The position numbers and the translations under genes are program-made. 64,000 bases of DNA from Acidobacteriaceae bacterium (lineage in GTDB: Bacteria > Acidobacteriota > Terriglobia > Terriglobales > Acidobacteriaceae), in NCBI GenBank assembly GCA_903642235.1, contig CAHJWL010000001.1, forward strand, positions 186,001 to 250,000, read 5' to 3'. Each line of letters begins with the position of its first letter. The first letter of the stretch is position 1. The notes under the pieces are model-generated. The model saw nothing but the letters and a program-made list of their open reading frames with translations. It did not search any database and was not told where the DNA came from. Below, in pieces: positions 1-8,803 of the stretch.

Positions 1-1
1 A

Positions 2-349
2 GGGGTCTTTCGCCGGGGCATCCTCCGGGGTTATCTTGCCGCGCTGCATCTTGATCCGGCGCCCTGGCTGAGCCGTTTAGAGCACTGCATGGCCGCGGTT
101 GAGGCACCTGCCGGTTCGCCCGAGACGATCGCAGCCTTTGCGGAGAACATAAGCCGGAACCGGATGGAGACGCCGCGCGAACCGACTCGATGGCCCGGTG
201 TAGTTGCCATGCTGCTGCTCCTGCTCGTCTTCGGCTGGTGCGTCTGGCGCTTCGCCCTCCATGGTCATGTTGTACTCTCGCGTTCGGGGCGACCGCTGCA
301 GACAATCGGGTTGCGGCGGCTGTCTGTAGCGAGCTTGACTCCTCTCTGA
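2..349 (+). CDS. C-terminal part of a RodZ-like HTH membrane protein (partial)
   Basis: The reading frame is open from the window edge, so the N-terminus is missing. The first visible residues (GVFRRGILRGYLAALHLDP) resemble the last helices of the RodZ-type helix-turn-helix domain, which usually reads like 'vfvrGylrsYarlLgLDp'. About 40 residues later comes one hydrophobic segment (WPGVVAMLLLLLVFGWCVWRF) followed by only about 29 residues. RodZ proteins are bitopic and link MreB to the envelope in cell-shape control, but their periplasmic part is normally much longer, so this may be a truncated or divergent relative. Family call is moderate; function is inferred. Confidence 0.5.
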   Translation, partial: GVFRRGILRGYLAALHLDPAPWLSRLEHCMAAVEAPAGSPETIAAFAENISRNRMETPREPTRWPGVVAMLLLLLVFGWCVWRFALHGHVVLSRSGRPLQTIGLRRLSVASLTPL

Positions 350-430
350 AGAAGCTCTTCGACGCTTCTCCGCCGCTTGATGCGGCAGCTTGCCATTCGC
401 CTGGGATCTACGGCAAACGGCTGCGGCGCT

Positions 431-460
431 TTGCTCGACCTCTGCCGATCTGCGTAAAAT
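431..460 (+). promoter_or_regulatory. Candidate sigma-70 promoter for metK
   Basis: TTGCTC at 431-436 and TAAAAT at 455-460 are separated by 18 bases, and the metK start lies about 50 bases downstream. The fit to the housekeeping consensus is good by eye but untested. I saw no S-box (SAM-I) riboswitch-like fold in the 160 bases before metK. Confidence 0.4.
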
Positions 461-509
461 GATCGCTGATTGAAGCTCCCCTATCCGCACCATCCCTGGA
501 GGAAGTTCC

Positions 510-1688
510 TTGGCTACACGCGACCGTTTTCTTTTTACCAGTGAGTCCGTTACAGAGGGCCATCCCGATAAGATTGCTGACCAGATCTCCGACGCCATTC
601 TCGATGCCTGCCTTGAACAGGACCCACTCAGCCGGGTCGCCTGCGAGACCCTGACCTGCACCGGACTTGTGGTGATTGCCGGCGAGATCACCACCAAGGC
701 CTACGTCGATTTTCAGGGCCTGGTGCGCTCGACCGTCGCCGGGATCGGCTATACGCATTCGGACTACGGTTTTGACGCGAACACCTGCGCCGTGATCTCG
801 ACGATTAACAAGCAGTCGCCTGACATCGCACAGGGTGTCGACACCGGCGGCGCCGGCGATCAGGGCATGATGTTCGGGTATGCGACAAACGAGACACCGG
901 AGCTGATGCCACTGCCGATCTCGCTCGCGCACCGGCTGAGCGAGAAGCTCTCCGAGGTGCGGAAGTCCGGTCTGATGCCGTATCTGCGGCCCGACGGCAA
1001 GAGCCAGGTAACGGTGGAGTACGCAGAGGTCGGCAAGCCGTCTCGCATCGATGCCGTCGTCATCTCGACACAGCATGACGAGGATGTAACGAATGAGACG
1101 CTGCGGGCGGAGATCGAGAAGAACGTCATTCGTGCAGTAATTCCAGCCGAGTTGCTCGATGAAAACACTAAGTTCCACATCAATCCGACCGGCCGCTTTG
1201 TGATTGGCGGGCCGATGGGTGACTCCGGTCTGACTGGCCGCAAGATCATTGTCGACACCTACGGCGGCATGGGCCGGCACGGCGGCGGCGCGTTTTCCGG
1301 CAAGGACGCTACCAAGGTCGATCGGTCGGCAGCTTACATGGCGCGGTACATCGCGAAAAACATTGTCGCGGCCGGTCTTGCGGAGCGTGTTGAGGTGCAG
1401 TTGGCCTACGCCATCGGCGTGGCCGAGCCGGTCTCGGTTCTGGTCGACACCTTCGGCACGGGAACGATCGAGCCAAAGCAGCTGGAAGACCTGGTGCGCG
1501 CAAACTTCCAGCTCACGCCGAAAGGCATTATGGAAAGCCTGAACCTGCGTCGGCCCATCTACAAGCAGACCGCTGCCTACGGGCACTTCGGCCGCACCGG
1601 CGCGGACTTTACCTGGGAAGCGACGGACAAGGCCGCAGCCCTGAAGAGCGGCGCAGTCAAGGCGGAGCCCGCCGTGGCTGCCCGGTAG
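510..1688 (+). CDS. metK: S-adenosylmethionine synthetase
   Basis: Makes S-adenosylmethionine from methionine and ATP in the cytosol. The 392-residue protein has the usual family length and hallmarks: GHPDK at residues 17-21, the ATP-binding stretch [12 protein letters not shown] at 114-125, DSGLTGRK around 238-245 and the glycine-rich GGGAFSGKD at 258-266. The start is TTG: GGAGGAAG sits just upstream (about 498-505), and the protein begins [13 protein letters not shown] as expected, with no ATG nearby. It appears to be monocistronic or to lead into the membrane protein gene that follows after an 11-bp perfect inverted repeat. Confidence 0.97.
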   Translation: MATRDRFLFTSESVTEGHPDKIADQISDAILDACLEQDPLSRVACETLTCTGLVVIAGEITTKAYVDFQGLVRSTVAGIGYTHSDYGFDANTCAVISTINKQSPDIAQGVDTGGAGDQGMMFGYATNETPELMPLPISLAHRLSEKLSEVRKSGLMPYLRPDGKSQVTVEYAEVGKPSRIDAVVISTQHDEDVTNETLRAEIEKNVIRAVIPAELLDENTKFHINPTGRFVIGGPMGDSGLTGRKIIVDTYGGMGRHGGGAFSGKDATKVDRSAAYMARYIAKNIVAAGLAERVEVQLAYAIGVAEPVSVLVDTFGTGTIEPKQLEDLVRANFQLTPKGIMESLNLRRPIYKQTAAYGHFGRTGADFTWEATDKAAALKSGAVKAEPAVAAR

Positions 1689-1708
1689 TCTCAGCAAGGA
1701 AGAGGAAC

Positions 1709-1743
1709 GATCGAGCGGCAAGCCCAGGGCGAGCCGCTCGATC
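1709..1743 (+). other. 11-bp perfect inverted repeat after metK
   Basis: GATCGAGCGGC (1709-1719) and GCCGCTCGATC (1733-1743) pair perfectly around a 13-base loop that itself can pair (GCCC/GGGC). It lies between the metK stop and the GTG start at 1758. There is no following T-tract, so it may be a stabilising 3' hairpin or a Rho-assisted terminator rather than a classical intrinsic terminator. Confidence 0.5.
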
Positions 1744-1757
1744 TGCATTGAGACATC

Positions 1758-3284
1758 GTGCGTCTGCGTGCCGGGGCGGAAGAGCCGGCTATCATCACCG
1801 TTGACTCTCCCGTGCTTACAGCCTTCTCAACCGCGCGCCTTCGCCTTCTGCTGACGATCTACATCGTGGCCGTCGCATTCGTGACGGTCGCATTTGCTCT
1901 GCTGAACGCGCGGCTCGCCCACCCATGGGTCATCGGCGAATGGTTGATCAATTACAGCGGTGGCTTCCTCCGTCGCGGCTTGCTCGGAGAGCTCCTGCTG
2001 CTGGCGCATCGTGGGACCGGCCTGCCGCTCGTCGGTTTGACGGCCGCCCTGCAGGTGGGGCTCTATGGGCTCTTCTATGCGAGCCTGCTTCCCCTGTTGC
2101 GCGGCGTGCGATGGAGCCTGCCGCTGCTGGCGCTGTTGCTCTCGCCCGCAACGCTTGCGTTCACGGTGCTTGACCCGCCAACCTCCGTGCGTAAAGAGAT
2201 TCTGCTCTTCATCACGCTCTCTTTGCTGGCCAATGCGGTTGTGTCGAAGCGCCCGCGGCCATGGCAGCTCGGTCTTGGCCTGTCGATTGCCGGCCCGGTG
2301 CTCCTGCTGACGCACGAGGGCCTCGCGGCCTTTCTCCCCTATCTGTCCGTGCCGGTCGTCCTGTACTCCAGGGGTTCCAGCGCACCCGCAAACAAGCCTC
2401 CGCCGGCTTATGCCTCCGTGCGCATCGTTGCGGTTCCGCTGCTGTTGAGTGCGCTCGCGCTTGCAGCTGTGCTCAGCCATCCCGGCGGCCGGGAGCAGGC
2501 GCAGGCGGTCTGTCGATCTGTTGGGGGTGGAGATGGAGGACAGCTTGGAGGTCCGCCCGGCGGCCTTTGTCATGGCGCGATCGCCTATCTCGCGCTCACC
2601 CCGGCACAGGCACGCGCGGAGACTCTGCGAGCCATTCGCTTCTACAGCTATCGCACGCGCTATCCGCTGCCGATCCTGCTCATGGCGCTGCCAATCTGTC
2701 TCCTCTTTGCCGGTCGTATCCGCGCTCACCGGGACCTCGCGGTAACTCGGGCACTTCTGCTTGCAACGACTGTTGCCCTTGTACTTTCGCTGCCGCTCTT
2801 TGTGGTTGCGCGCGACTGGGGCCGCTGGATCGAGATCCACGCGACCTGCCTGCTGTTGCTCTTCCTTCTGGTGGAGCGGTCGCCCGAAGCTCTCGCGAAC
2901 ACCACCGGTGGGCTCTTGACGGAAGACAAACGTGACTACGGCTTCTTTGCCGGTCTTCCTCGCTTGTGGCAAGTCACCCTCTTGGCGCTGTATGGAACCT
3001 GCTGGACGCTGCCCGCGGTCGGCATCTTTCCCGGACGCCTCGGCTACTTTGATCTCGTTCGATACCTGCACAGCTACCGCAGCAAGCCTCATCTCTCAAC
3101 GGCTGCTTTCTCGCGCCCGGGCGGAGACAGCGTGCGCACGCGCTCTGTATGCTGTTTGAACGGTACGATGCAACTTGAACGTGCTGACCTTCGTCCAAAC
3201 GGGATCAGCCGCGAGGGAAATGCCATCGAAGTATCAGCCGGCTTCATGAAGGCAGGAACGCATGCGCCTCCTTTCCGAATTTGA
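1758..3284 (+). CDS. Polytopic inner-membrane protein, function unknown
   Basis: A 508-residue protein with roughly ten hydrophobic segments spread over residues 25-430. The stretch EWLINYSGGFLRRGLLGEL (about 57-75) resembles a motif in uncharacterised EpsG- or glycosyltransferase-like membrane proteins found near polysaccharide genes ('NYxxGFvRRGLlG'). No catalytic motif is recognised. The last 75 residues are hydrophilic and low in recognisable structure. The start is GTG, without a strong Shine-Dalgarno. The 3' end overlaps the next gene by 23 bases, suggesting co-transcription with the transglutaminase-like gene. Whether it handles surface glycans is inference only. Confidence 0.65.
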   Translation: MRLRAGAEEPAIITVDSPVLTAFSTARLRLLLTIYIVAVAFVTVAFALLNARLAHPWVIGEWLINYSGGFLRRGLLGELLLLAHRGTGLPLVGLTAALQVGLYGLFYASLLPLLRGVRWSLPLLALLLSPATLAFTVLDPPTSVRKEILLFITLSLLANAVVSKRPRPWQLGLGLSIAGPVLLLTHEGLAAFLPYLSVPVVLYSRGSSAPANKPPPAYASVRIVAVPLLLSALALAAVLSHPGGREQAQAVCRSVGGGDGGQLGGPPGGLCHGAIAYLALTPAQARAETLRAIRFYSYRTRYPLPILLMALPICLLFAGRIRAHRDLAVTRALLLATTVALVLSLPLFVVARDWGRWIEIHATCLLLLFLLVERSPEALANTTGGLLTEDKRDYGFFAGLPRLWQVTLLALYGTCWTLPAVGIFPGRLGYFDLVRYLHSYRSKPHLSTAAFSRPGGDSVRTRSVCCLNGTMQLERADLRPNGISREGNAIEVSAGFMKAGTHAPPFRI

Positions 3285-4161
3285 TATTCAGTTTCAGCTT
3301 CCCGCACCGACAGCCATGGTGGCTTTGCTGCATCTGCATCCATCGCTCGATGCGCAGCTGCTCGAGCCAGACGTATTGCGGATCGAGCACGTGGACGCAA
3401 ACTCGACGACGGTCCTCGAGCCTGGTCTCTATTTGGACAGCTTCGGCAATCGCTGCTCGCGCTTTTCGGCGCCGGAAGGCGGCCTGCGGCTAAGCGGCCG
3501 CAGTGTTGTTGACATCGCGGCTGAGCCTGATCCCATCAACACAGCCGCGACGCAGGCTCTGGTTCACGATCTTCCCCCCGAGACCCTGCAGTTTCTGCTC
3601 TCCAGCCGCTACTGCCAGGTAGACCAGATGAGCGGTATTGCTGGTGATCTGTTCGGGTTCACGTCTCCAGGCTGGGCCCGGGCCATCTACATCCGCGACT
3701 GGGTGCATAATCACGTCACCTTCAACTACAAGATGGCTCGCCCGACCAAAACCGCGCTCGATGTTTTTACCGAGCGGGTTGGCGTCTGCCGCGACTTCCA
3801 GCATCTCGCCATCACGCTAAGCCGCGCCATGAACATCCCCGCCCGCTACGTTACCGGCCACCTGGGTGACATTCGCCATCACTACAGCGGACCTGGAGAT
3901 TTTTCGGCCTGGTACGAGGTCTTTCTCGACGGCCGCTGGTGGACCATGGACGCACGGCATAACGACCAGCGCTATGGCCGCATCCTGATGGCGACCGGCC
4001 GTGATGCCACTGACGTCGCGTTGACGACCAGCTTCGGCGTTGCCAACCTGACCCATTTCTCCGTGGAATCGAATGAGATCGACGAGCAAGGCAACAAGCT
4101 GCCGGTGCCGCCGAACCCCGAGTTCATGCTCTACACGCCCACGTCCAACCTGACCGTCTGA
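3262..4161 (+). CDS. Transglutaminase-like (TGc) family protein with altered triad
   Basis: 299 residues. The N-terminal half resembles the bacterial transglutaminase N-domain and the C-terminal half is a TGc fold of the papain-like superfamily. The nucleophile is in GVCRDFQHL (Cys176) and the Asp in TMDARHN (Asp230). The position before AW that is normally His ('FHAWfE') is Ser215 (TCG at 3904-3906), so the usual Cys-His-Asp triad is incomplete. An AGGCAGGA ribosome site precedes the ATG. It may be a non-enzymatic binding protein, use another His (His206 and His207 lie close by), or be inactive. Homologues are often called transglutaminase-like cysteine peptidases. Confidence 0.85.
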   Translation: MRLLSEFDIQFQLPAPTAMVALLHLHPSLDAQLLEPDVLRIEHVDANSTTVLEPGLYLDSFGNRCSRFSAPEGGLRLSGRSVVDIAAEPDPINTAATQALVHDLPPETLQFLLSSRYCQVDQMSGIAGDLFGFTSPGWARAIYIRDWVHNHVTFNYKMARPTKTALDVFTERVGVCRDFQHLAITLSRAMNIPARYVTGHLGDIRHHYSGPGDFSAWYEVFLDGRWWTMDARHNDQRYGRILMATGRDATDVALTTSFGVANLTHFSVESNEIDEQGNKLPVPPNPEFMLYTPTSNLTV

Positions 4162-4236
4162 CGTGTGGTTCGCTTTATACTGAGCCCATAGTCACAGCAG
4201 CCGAGCTCCTCCGCGCGGCTGCTGCCAAGGAAGTGC

Positions 4237-4812
4237 ATGGCCGCTCTGATTGAAGCAATCAACATAAAACGCAAGTCAGTCTTTGAGTTTGAGAACGCCC
4301 CGTATGCCTGTCTCGATGCGGAGATCAGCTCGCCGACCGCTCGCGGCGGGCAGACGCTGGTTCGTCTGAAGATGCGCAATCTGCTTACGAGCGCCGTCTT
4401 TGAAAAGAGCTTCAAAGCCGGTGACAGATTCAAAGAGCCGGACCTGGTTCTGGTGCCGGCCTCCTATCTCTACAGCGACAAGGACGGCTCGCATTTTCTC
4501 GATCAGGACAGCTACGAGACGTTGACGCTTGCGCCTGAAACCATCGGCAACGCGCTCGATCTGCTCATCGAAGGCGCCATGCTGCAGCTGCACAAGTACA
4601 ACGGCAACCCTATCGGGCTGCAGCTGCCGATCTTCGTTGATCTTGACGTCGCGTACACAGAACCCGGTGTACGCGGTGACTCGTCAAGTGGGAGCGTCAC
4701 GAAGTCTGCCCGTCTCGAGACCGGTCTCGAAATCCGCGTGCCGCTCTTCATCAAGCAGGGCGAGAAGGTCCGCGTGACGACCGAGACCCGCGAGTTTGCC
4801 AGCCGCGCCTGA
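4237..4812 (+). CDS. Elongation factor P family protein, YeiP/EfpL type
   Basis: 191 residues with three EF-P domains: a KOW-like N-domain (1-65), an OB domain and a C-terminal OB domain containing the family signature around ETGLEIRVPLFIKQGEKV. EF-P proteins enter the ribosomal E-site and relieve stalling at proline runs. The tip loop of domain I reads SSPTARGGQTL (residues 31-41), with Arg36 where canonical EF-P carries a modified Lys. This matches the E. coli YeiP (EfpL) loop SPTARGAATL rather than the Lys-type loop, so a second, canonical efp is expected elsewhere. A TATACT hexamer (4176-4181) may be its -10 box. Confidence 0.88.
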   Translation: MAALIEAINIKRKSVFEFENAPYACLDAEISSPTARGGQTLVRLKMRNLLTSAVFEKSFKAGDRFKEPDLVLVPASYLYSDKDGSHFLDQDSYETLTLAPETIGNALDLLIEGAMLQLHKYNGNPIGLQLPIFVDLDVAYTEPGVRGDSSSGSVTKSARLETGLEIRVPLFIKQGEKVRVTTETREFASRA

Positions 4813-4834
4813 TCCCGCGTCGTTGCGGCCGGTG

Positions 4835-6609
4835 CTAGATCGCCTTCAGGTAGGTCGTGTACATGCGGTCGCCGATCTCCGGCCATGGCACGAAGACTCG
4901 AGGTCCCGTTGGCGTCCGCACCATCCACTCGCTCGCGCCGGTCTGCTCCGCACGCAGCAGGGCATCGGAACGCAAGCTGAGCGCACCGGTCTCCCACGGA
5001 TCGCGGATCGCGAACAGAACCTGTGGTCCGCGCAGCAGAGCGACTGTCTCAAGATGCATCGGGCCACCGTTGCTTGGCAGCGCCTCCAGGCGGAGCGCCA
5101 TTGGCAGGGTAAGCATCACCTCGTCGCCCTCGTGCCAGACTCGCTCGAGATGTGCGAACCCGCTCTCGATCCGGGCTGGCACACGATCGCCGTTGACCGT
5201 AATGACCGCGTTGCTGTTCGCCCAGGCGGGCACGCGGAGCATCAAGCGCAGACTCACAGGCCGTGGTGCCGATGAGAGTCGCAGAGTGACGCGGCCGTCG
5301 CGCGGATACTCCGTACTCTGTTCCAGCACCAGCATGTCCGCGCCTTCCTGCCAGCGCAGAGCGGAGGGCTGGTAAAGGTTGACCCACACCGCACCGGGCT
5401 CGTGCAGGTAGCCGTTGATGCCGTAGTCCGCCGCCAGTTGTGGCTGCGTGCCGGAGCAGCACGGCCAGCGATGCATGCTGTAGATCCGCTTTGCCATCAC
5501 GTTGTAGTCCGCGTAGTAGAAGGCGTGGCCGTCCGGCTGGAGCGGCAGGCTTCCGAGCGCCGCGTTGTGGATCACGCGCTCCATGCTGTCGCCATAGCGG
5601 CCGTCGCGTGTTGCACGCAGCAGCGCGCGCGTCAGCTTGGTATGGGCGTAGCTGCCGCACGGCACCTCGAAGCTGTTGTGCGTGTTGGTCAGGCTCGCCG
5701 CGAGCTGGTTGTACCCGGGCTTGCGAAAGAGCTCGTCCGGCCCCCATCCGCCAGTCACAAAGCTTTGCTCCTCGACCATGCGAAAGGCGTTGACTGCGGC
5801 CTTCAGGTGCATGGTGCTGCCGTCGACGAAGTACGCCTGCATGCCGGAGCAGAGCGAGTTGAGGTAGCTGTAGGCATGCCGGTCAGACAGCCGGTCTTCG
5901 CCGCGCGGAACAGGTTCTCGGGCAGCGTGTAGCTCTCGTCCCACATGTAGGAGGTGTCTTTGCCAAGCGCCCATTGCCGTTCCCGCTCGATGGCCCGGCC
6001 GGGCAAGGTAGAGGTTGCGGCCCGCGTCACGCGATCGAGCGTCTCCCACGCCTGCGTATCGGCTGCCATGGCCTGCGCGTCGACGAGCCCGCAGACCAGC
6101 TTTTCGTAGCTGTAGGCGGGAAAGCGCGTCTGCGCGAAGTAGTCCGGGGTGATCTCCTCGCGCAGCAGCGAGTGCAGCCGTCTCGCGCGTTCGCCGAGCG
6201 CCGTCTCTCCGGCCGATCCATTCGCTCTCGAGCCCGCGTACAAGCGGGACATCGCAGAGGTCCACTGGCCGAAGGTCGAGGCTGGCGCGAAGCCCGCATC
6301 ATCGTGGTGGAAATCGAAGTCCGGACGCCACTCGTACCATCCACCCAGGCTCGCGCCCGCCGCCGGTCTGCCTGCCATCTGCCGGAACGGCTTCATCAGG
6401 CTGTCCTCGTTCAAGCCGAGCAGAATGCTGCGGGCCTGTATCTGCTGCGACGTCTCGAGCAGCCCACGAACCTCCACCTGCTCATAGCGAAACTCCTCGA
6501 GACTTGCGTCTGCCTTTGCCATGCTGCTTGCCGCCCTTTGCGTCGCTGCCGCAGCGCCTACCGCAGAGAACCCTCGCAGCACATCCCGTCGCGTCAAAGC
6601 CACACTCAC
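4835..6609 (-). pseudogene. Tat-secreted GH127/DUF1680 glycosidase, frameshifted
   Basis: Two overlapping minus-strand frames together encode one DUF1680 protein (family of GH127 beta-L-arabinofuranosidases). The upstream frame starts near 6609 (GTG; another in-frame GTG at 6603 is better spaced from GGAGG) with a twin-arginine signal (TRRDVLRGF), then the DUF1680 N-part (NEDSLMKPFRQMAG, DESYTLPENLF). The downstream frame resumes at RHAYSYLNSL and carries FEVPCGSYAH, RWPCCSGT and the beta-sandwich C-terminus. The frames switch between about 5884 and 5908. From memory of the family, about 30 residues normally lie between LPEN and HAYSY and are missing here, which suggests a real deletion and not only a base-calling error. 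Confidence 0.8.
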
Positions 6610-6664
6610 CCTCCAGGTCTCACAGCCCTTCCGCTCTCCTGCAGAACAGGTGCGCTCTCAGCCC

Positions 6665-6700
6665 CTGCCTGCCAGATGCAGCAGACATCTGCCTGCCAGA
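6665..6700. promoter_or_regulatory. Repeat-palindrome element between the glycosidase and ada
   Basis: The 12-mer CTGCCTGCCAGA occurs at 6665-6676 and again at 6689-6700, and between and partly inside the copies lies the inverted repeat CAGATG-N7-CATCTG (6673-6691). It sits in the 189-base divergent region between the DUF1680 gene and ada, so an operator is plausible. It does not match the E. coli Ada box. Confidence 0.3.
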
Positions 6701-6798
6701 GTGCGCCCTCGGCTTCGAACGGGGCTGCGCACCCCAAAACCACTTCTTCCGCGAAACCGGAGTGTGGTCACGAAGCCTGTCTCGGCACCATACTATCT

Positions 6799-8097
6799 AT
6801 GGCCACCTTCTTTATGCCCGCCCCCACACCAACCCGCATTCCACCCACCGGAGACTTTGCCGGCAAAGCCTGGCAGCAGGTGCTCGCTCGCGACCCCGCT
6901 GGCGATGGCCACTTCGTCTACGCCGTCCGGTCCACGAAGATCTTCTGCAAGCCCTCGTGTCCCTCGCGCCGTCCGACCCGCCGCAACGTCAGCTTCTTCA
7001 CCCTTCCTGCCGAGGCTGAAGCCGCCGGCTACCGTCCGTGTCTTCGCTGCAAACCAAACGACAATGCCGCCGCTCCCGACCCTCTCATCGCTGCCCTGGC
7101 CGCAGCCACCGAGTATCTGCAGCAGCACGCCCGGCATGCCGTCAACGCCCGCGTGACCCTCGCCTCGCTCGCCGCGGCGATCAACGTGGACGCTGCCACC
7201 ATCATCCGTGCCTTTGATCGGATCCTCGGCGTGACGCCGGCGCAGTACGCCCGGAGCCATAGGCTGAACGCCTTCCGCGAAAGTCTGCACCCCATCTCTG
7301 CGGCAAGCAGCTCCGCCTCTGCGCCGGCCGAAGTGCCCAGCATCACCGACGCGATCTACGCTGCCGGCTTCGGCTCCTCCTCGCGTCTCTACGAGACAAG
7401 TGCCGACACCCTCGGCATGACGCCCTCCACTCTGCGCAGCGGCGGAGAGGGCGCCACGATCCACTACACGCTCGCCGCCAGTCCGCTCGGCCGAACCCTG
7501 GTGGGCGCGACATCGACCGGCGTCTGCGCGATTAACTTTGGCGACTCCGATCCGCAACTCCGCGCCGATCTCGCAGTCCGCTTCCCCAAGGCTGCACGTC
7601 GCGAGATCCCCAACCCGGCTGCGGCCGATCCTTCCTCCACCGAACCTGAAGATGTAACGGCGCGCTGGCTGGCGGAGGCGTCGCACTTCGTCCTTGCTGC
7701 ACTCTCCGAGAGTCCCATCGCCCGGACCTTTCCGCTCGACGTCCGCGCGACCGCCTTCCAGCAGCGCATCTGGCGGGCCCTCCAGGCCATTCCGCGTGGA
7801 GAGACGCGAAGCTACGCCGCCGTTGCAGCCTCGCTCGGCCTGCCTACAGGCGCCCGCGCCGTGGCCACCGCCTGCGCCGCCAACCCCGTCGCTCTCGCCA
7901 TCCCATGCCATCGCGTCGTTGGCGCCAGAGGCGCGCTGACCGGCTATCGCTGGGGCGTTGAACGCAAGCGCAGCCTGCTCGCGCGGGAGGGTTCGGCTCC
8001 AGTTCACAACGCCCCGCCAGTTGCTCCAACTGGCTCGAGGACAGATGTTGACAGCCGCACCCGGACAGCGGAAGCTGCAGAGGTATACCGGGCCTGA
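6799..8097 (+). CDS. ada: Bifunctional DNA methyl-acceptor protein and transcription activator Ada
   Basis: About 432 residues in the E. coli Ada order. The N-domain has the zinc cysteines Cys50, Cys54, Cys81 and Cys84 (FCKPSCPSRRP, RPCLRC), one of which accepts methyl groups from phosphotriesters. An AraC-type helix-turn-helix segment follows (about 95-220), then the O6-alkylguanine methyltransferase domain with the acceptor in IPCHRV (Cys370). It repairs alkylated DNA and activates the adaptive response after self-methylation. The open frame extends upstream to 5974, but that part lies across the neighbouring gene. ATG 6799 (or 6814) gives the normal N-terminus. The tail of some 30 residues after LLAREG is extra. 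Confidence 0.95.
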   Translation: MATFFMPAPTPTRIPPTGDFAGKAWQQVLARDPAGDGHFVYAVRSTKIFCKPSCPSRRPTRRNVSFFTLPAEAEAAGYRPCLRCKPNDNAAAPDPLIAALAAATEYLQQHARHAVNARVTLASLAAAINVDAATIIRAFDRILGVTPAQYARSHRLNAFRESLHPISAASSSASAPAEVPSITDAIYAAGFGSSSRLYETSADTLGMTPSTLRSGGEGATIHYTLAASPLGRTLVGATSTGVCAINFGDSDPQLRADLAVRFPKAARREIPNPAAADPSSTEPEDVTARWLAEASHFVLAALSESPIARTFPLDVRATAFQQRIWRALQAIPRGETRSYAAVAASLGLPTGARAVATACAANPVALAIPCHRVVGARGALTGYRWGVERKRSLLAREGSAPVHNAPPVAPTGSRTDVDSRTRTAEAAEVYRA

Positions 8098-8114
8098 TGT
8101 TCAGGAGGAGTCTG

Positions 8115-8705
8115 ATGGCGTATTCCCTCTTTGCCGTGCCCCTCGTCGCCGTTCTCGCTGCCACAGCGCACGCAGAAACCTTTGATACCATCACCTTCTC
8201 ATTCCCCGTTACGGCCATCCCGCAGCCTTTTGGGAATCCGCCTGACGTCGTCCGCTCCATCAATCAAAGTGTCGTGGTTCCAGCTTCGCCCACGCCCGTG
8301 AATGAACCCTTCTTCGTCTCTCCCGGAACCTTCTGGATCGACCCCTTTGGGAATCCTCCCGGTGCCTTTCCACCACCTGGCGATGTCTCGTATTACTTCT
8401 CCCCCGGGGGCGCCGGCTTCGTCTTCACCGAAAATCTCTTCAGTCCCCGTGCCTACTTCAACTTCATGTCCGCTCAGCTCTTTACAGGCGCTCCGACCGC
8501 ACCTACGTTCCTGATCGGCACCTTCGCGGCGCAATACGCGGTCCCGATCTTCGGCTACGGCTATGACGCCGGCACAATCACCATTTCACCCGTGGACACA
8601 CCACCCTCTACCGTCCCGGAGCCAGGCTCTTTTCTTCTCCTTGCTACCGGAGCCTTGGGCACGGTCGCCTCCCTCCGGCGACGCCTTCCCGCTTCCAGGA
8701 GATAG
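8115..8705 (+). CDS. PEP-CTERM sorting-domain protein
   Basis: 196 residues. A Sec signal peptide covers about residues 1-20 (ending TAHA), and the C-terminus has a PEP-CTERM sorting signal: VPEP, a hydrophobic helix and an RRR patch (about 167-196). Such proteins are exported and processed by an EpsH/exosortase system, often tied to extracellular polysaccharide. The middle is rich in Pro, Gly and Phe and I recognise no enzyme fold. The ATG at 8115 is chosen because AGGAGGAG lies 5 bases before it; the frame also opens at 8097, overlapping the ada stop. No exosortase gene is in the window. Confidence 0.85.
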   Translation: MAYSLFAVPLVAVLAATAHAETFDTITFSFPVTAIPQPFGNPPDVVRSINQSVVVPASPTPVNEPFFVSPGTFWIDPFGNPPGAFPPPGDVSYYFSPGGAGFVFTENLFSPRAYFNFMSAQLFTGAPTAPTFLIGTFAAQYAVPIFGYGYDAGTITISPVDTPPSTVPEPGSFLLLATGALGTVASLRRRLPASRR

Positions 8706-8803
8706 CCGCCGCAACCTTGGGACGAGGAACGTGTCCAACTCACAAACAAGTCGTCCGGTCTGCATCGTGAAGACGCCGGACCGGTAAACTGACAGCTGAT
8801 TCT

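Noticed and set aside
350-509. SAM-sensing riboswitch before metK
   Set aside because: I could not find an S-box/SAM-I type fold or its conserved core; only a sigma-70-like promoter is visible.
408-1748. Long minus-strand open frame opposite metK (446 codons)
   Set aside because: It lies antisense to a clear metK, has no recognisable motif and shows the composition expected of a shadow frame in high-GC DNA.
1827-3092. 421-codon minus-strand frame opposite the membrane protein gene
   Set aside because: Gln/Arg-rich shadow; the plus-strand protein has membrane segments and sensible coupling to its neighbour.
5974-6798. N-terminal extension of Ada to 5974
   Set aside because: It crosses the divergent DUF1680 gene and lacks family likeness; the normal Ada N-terminus begins at 6799.
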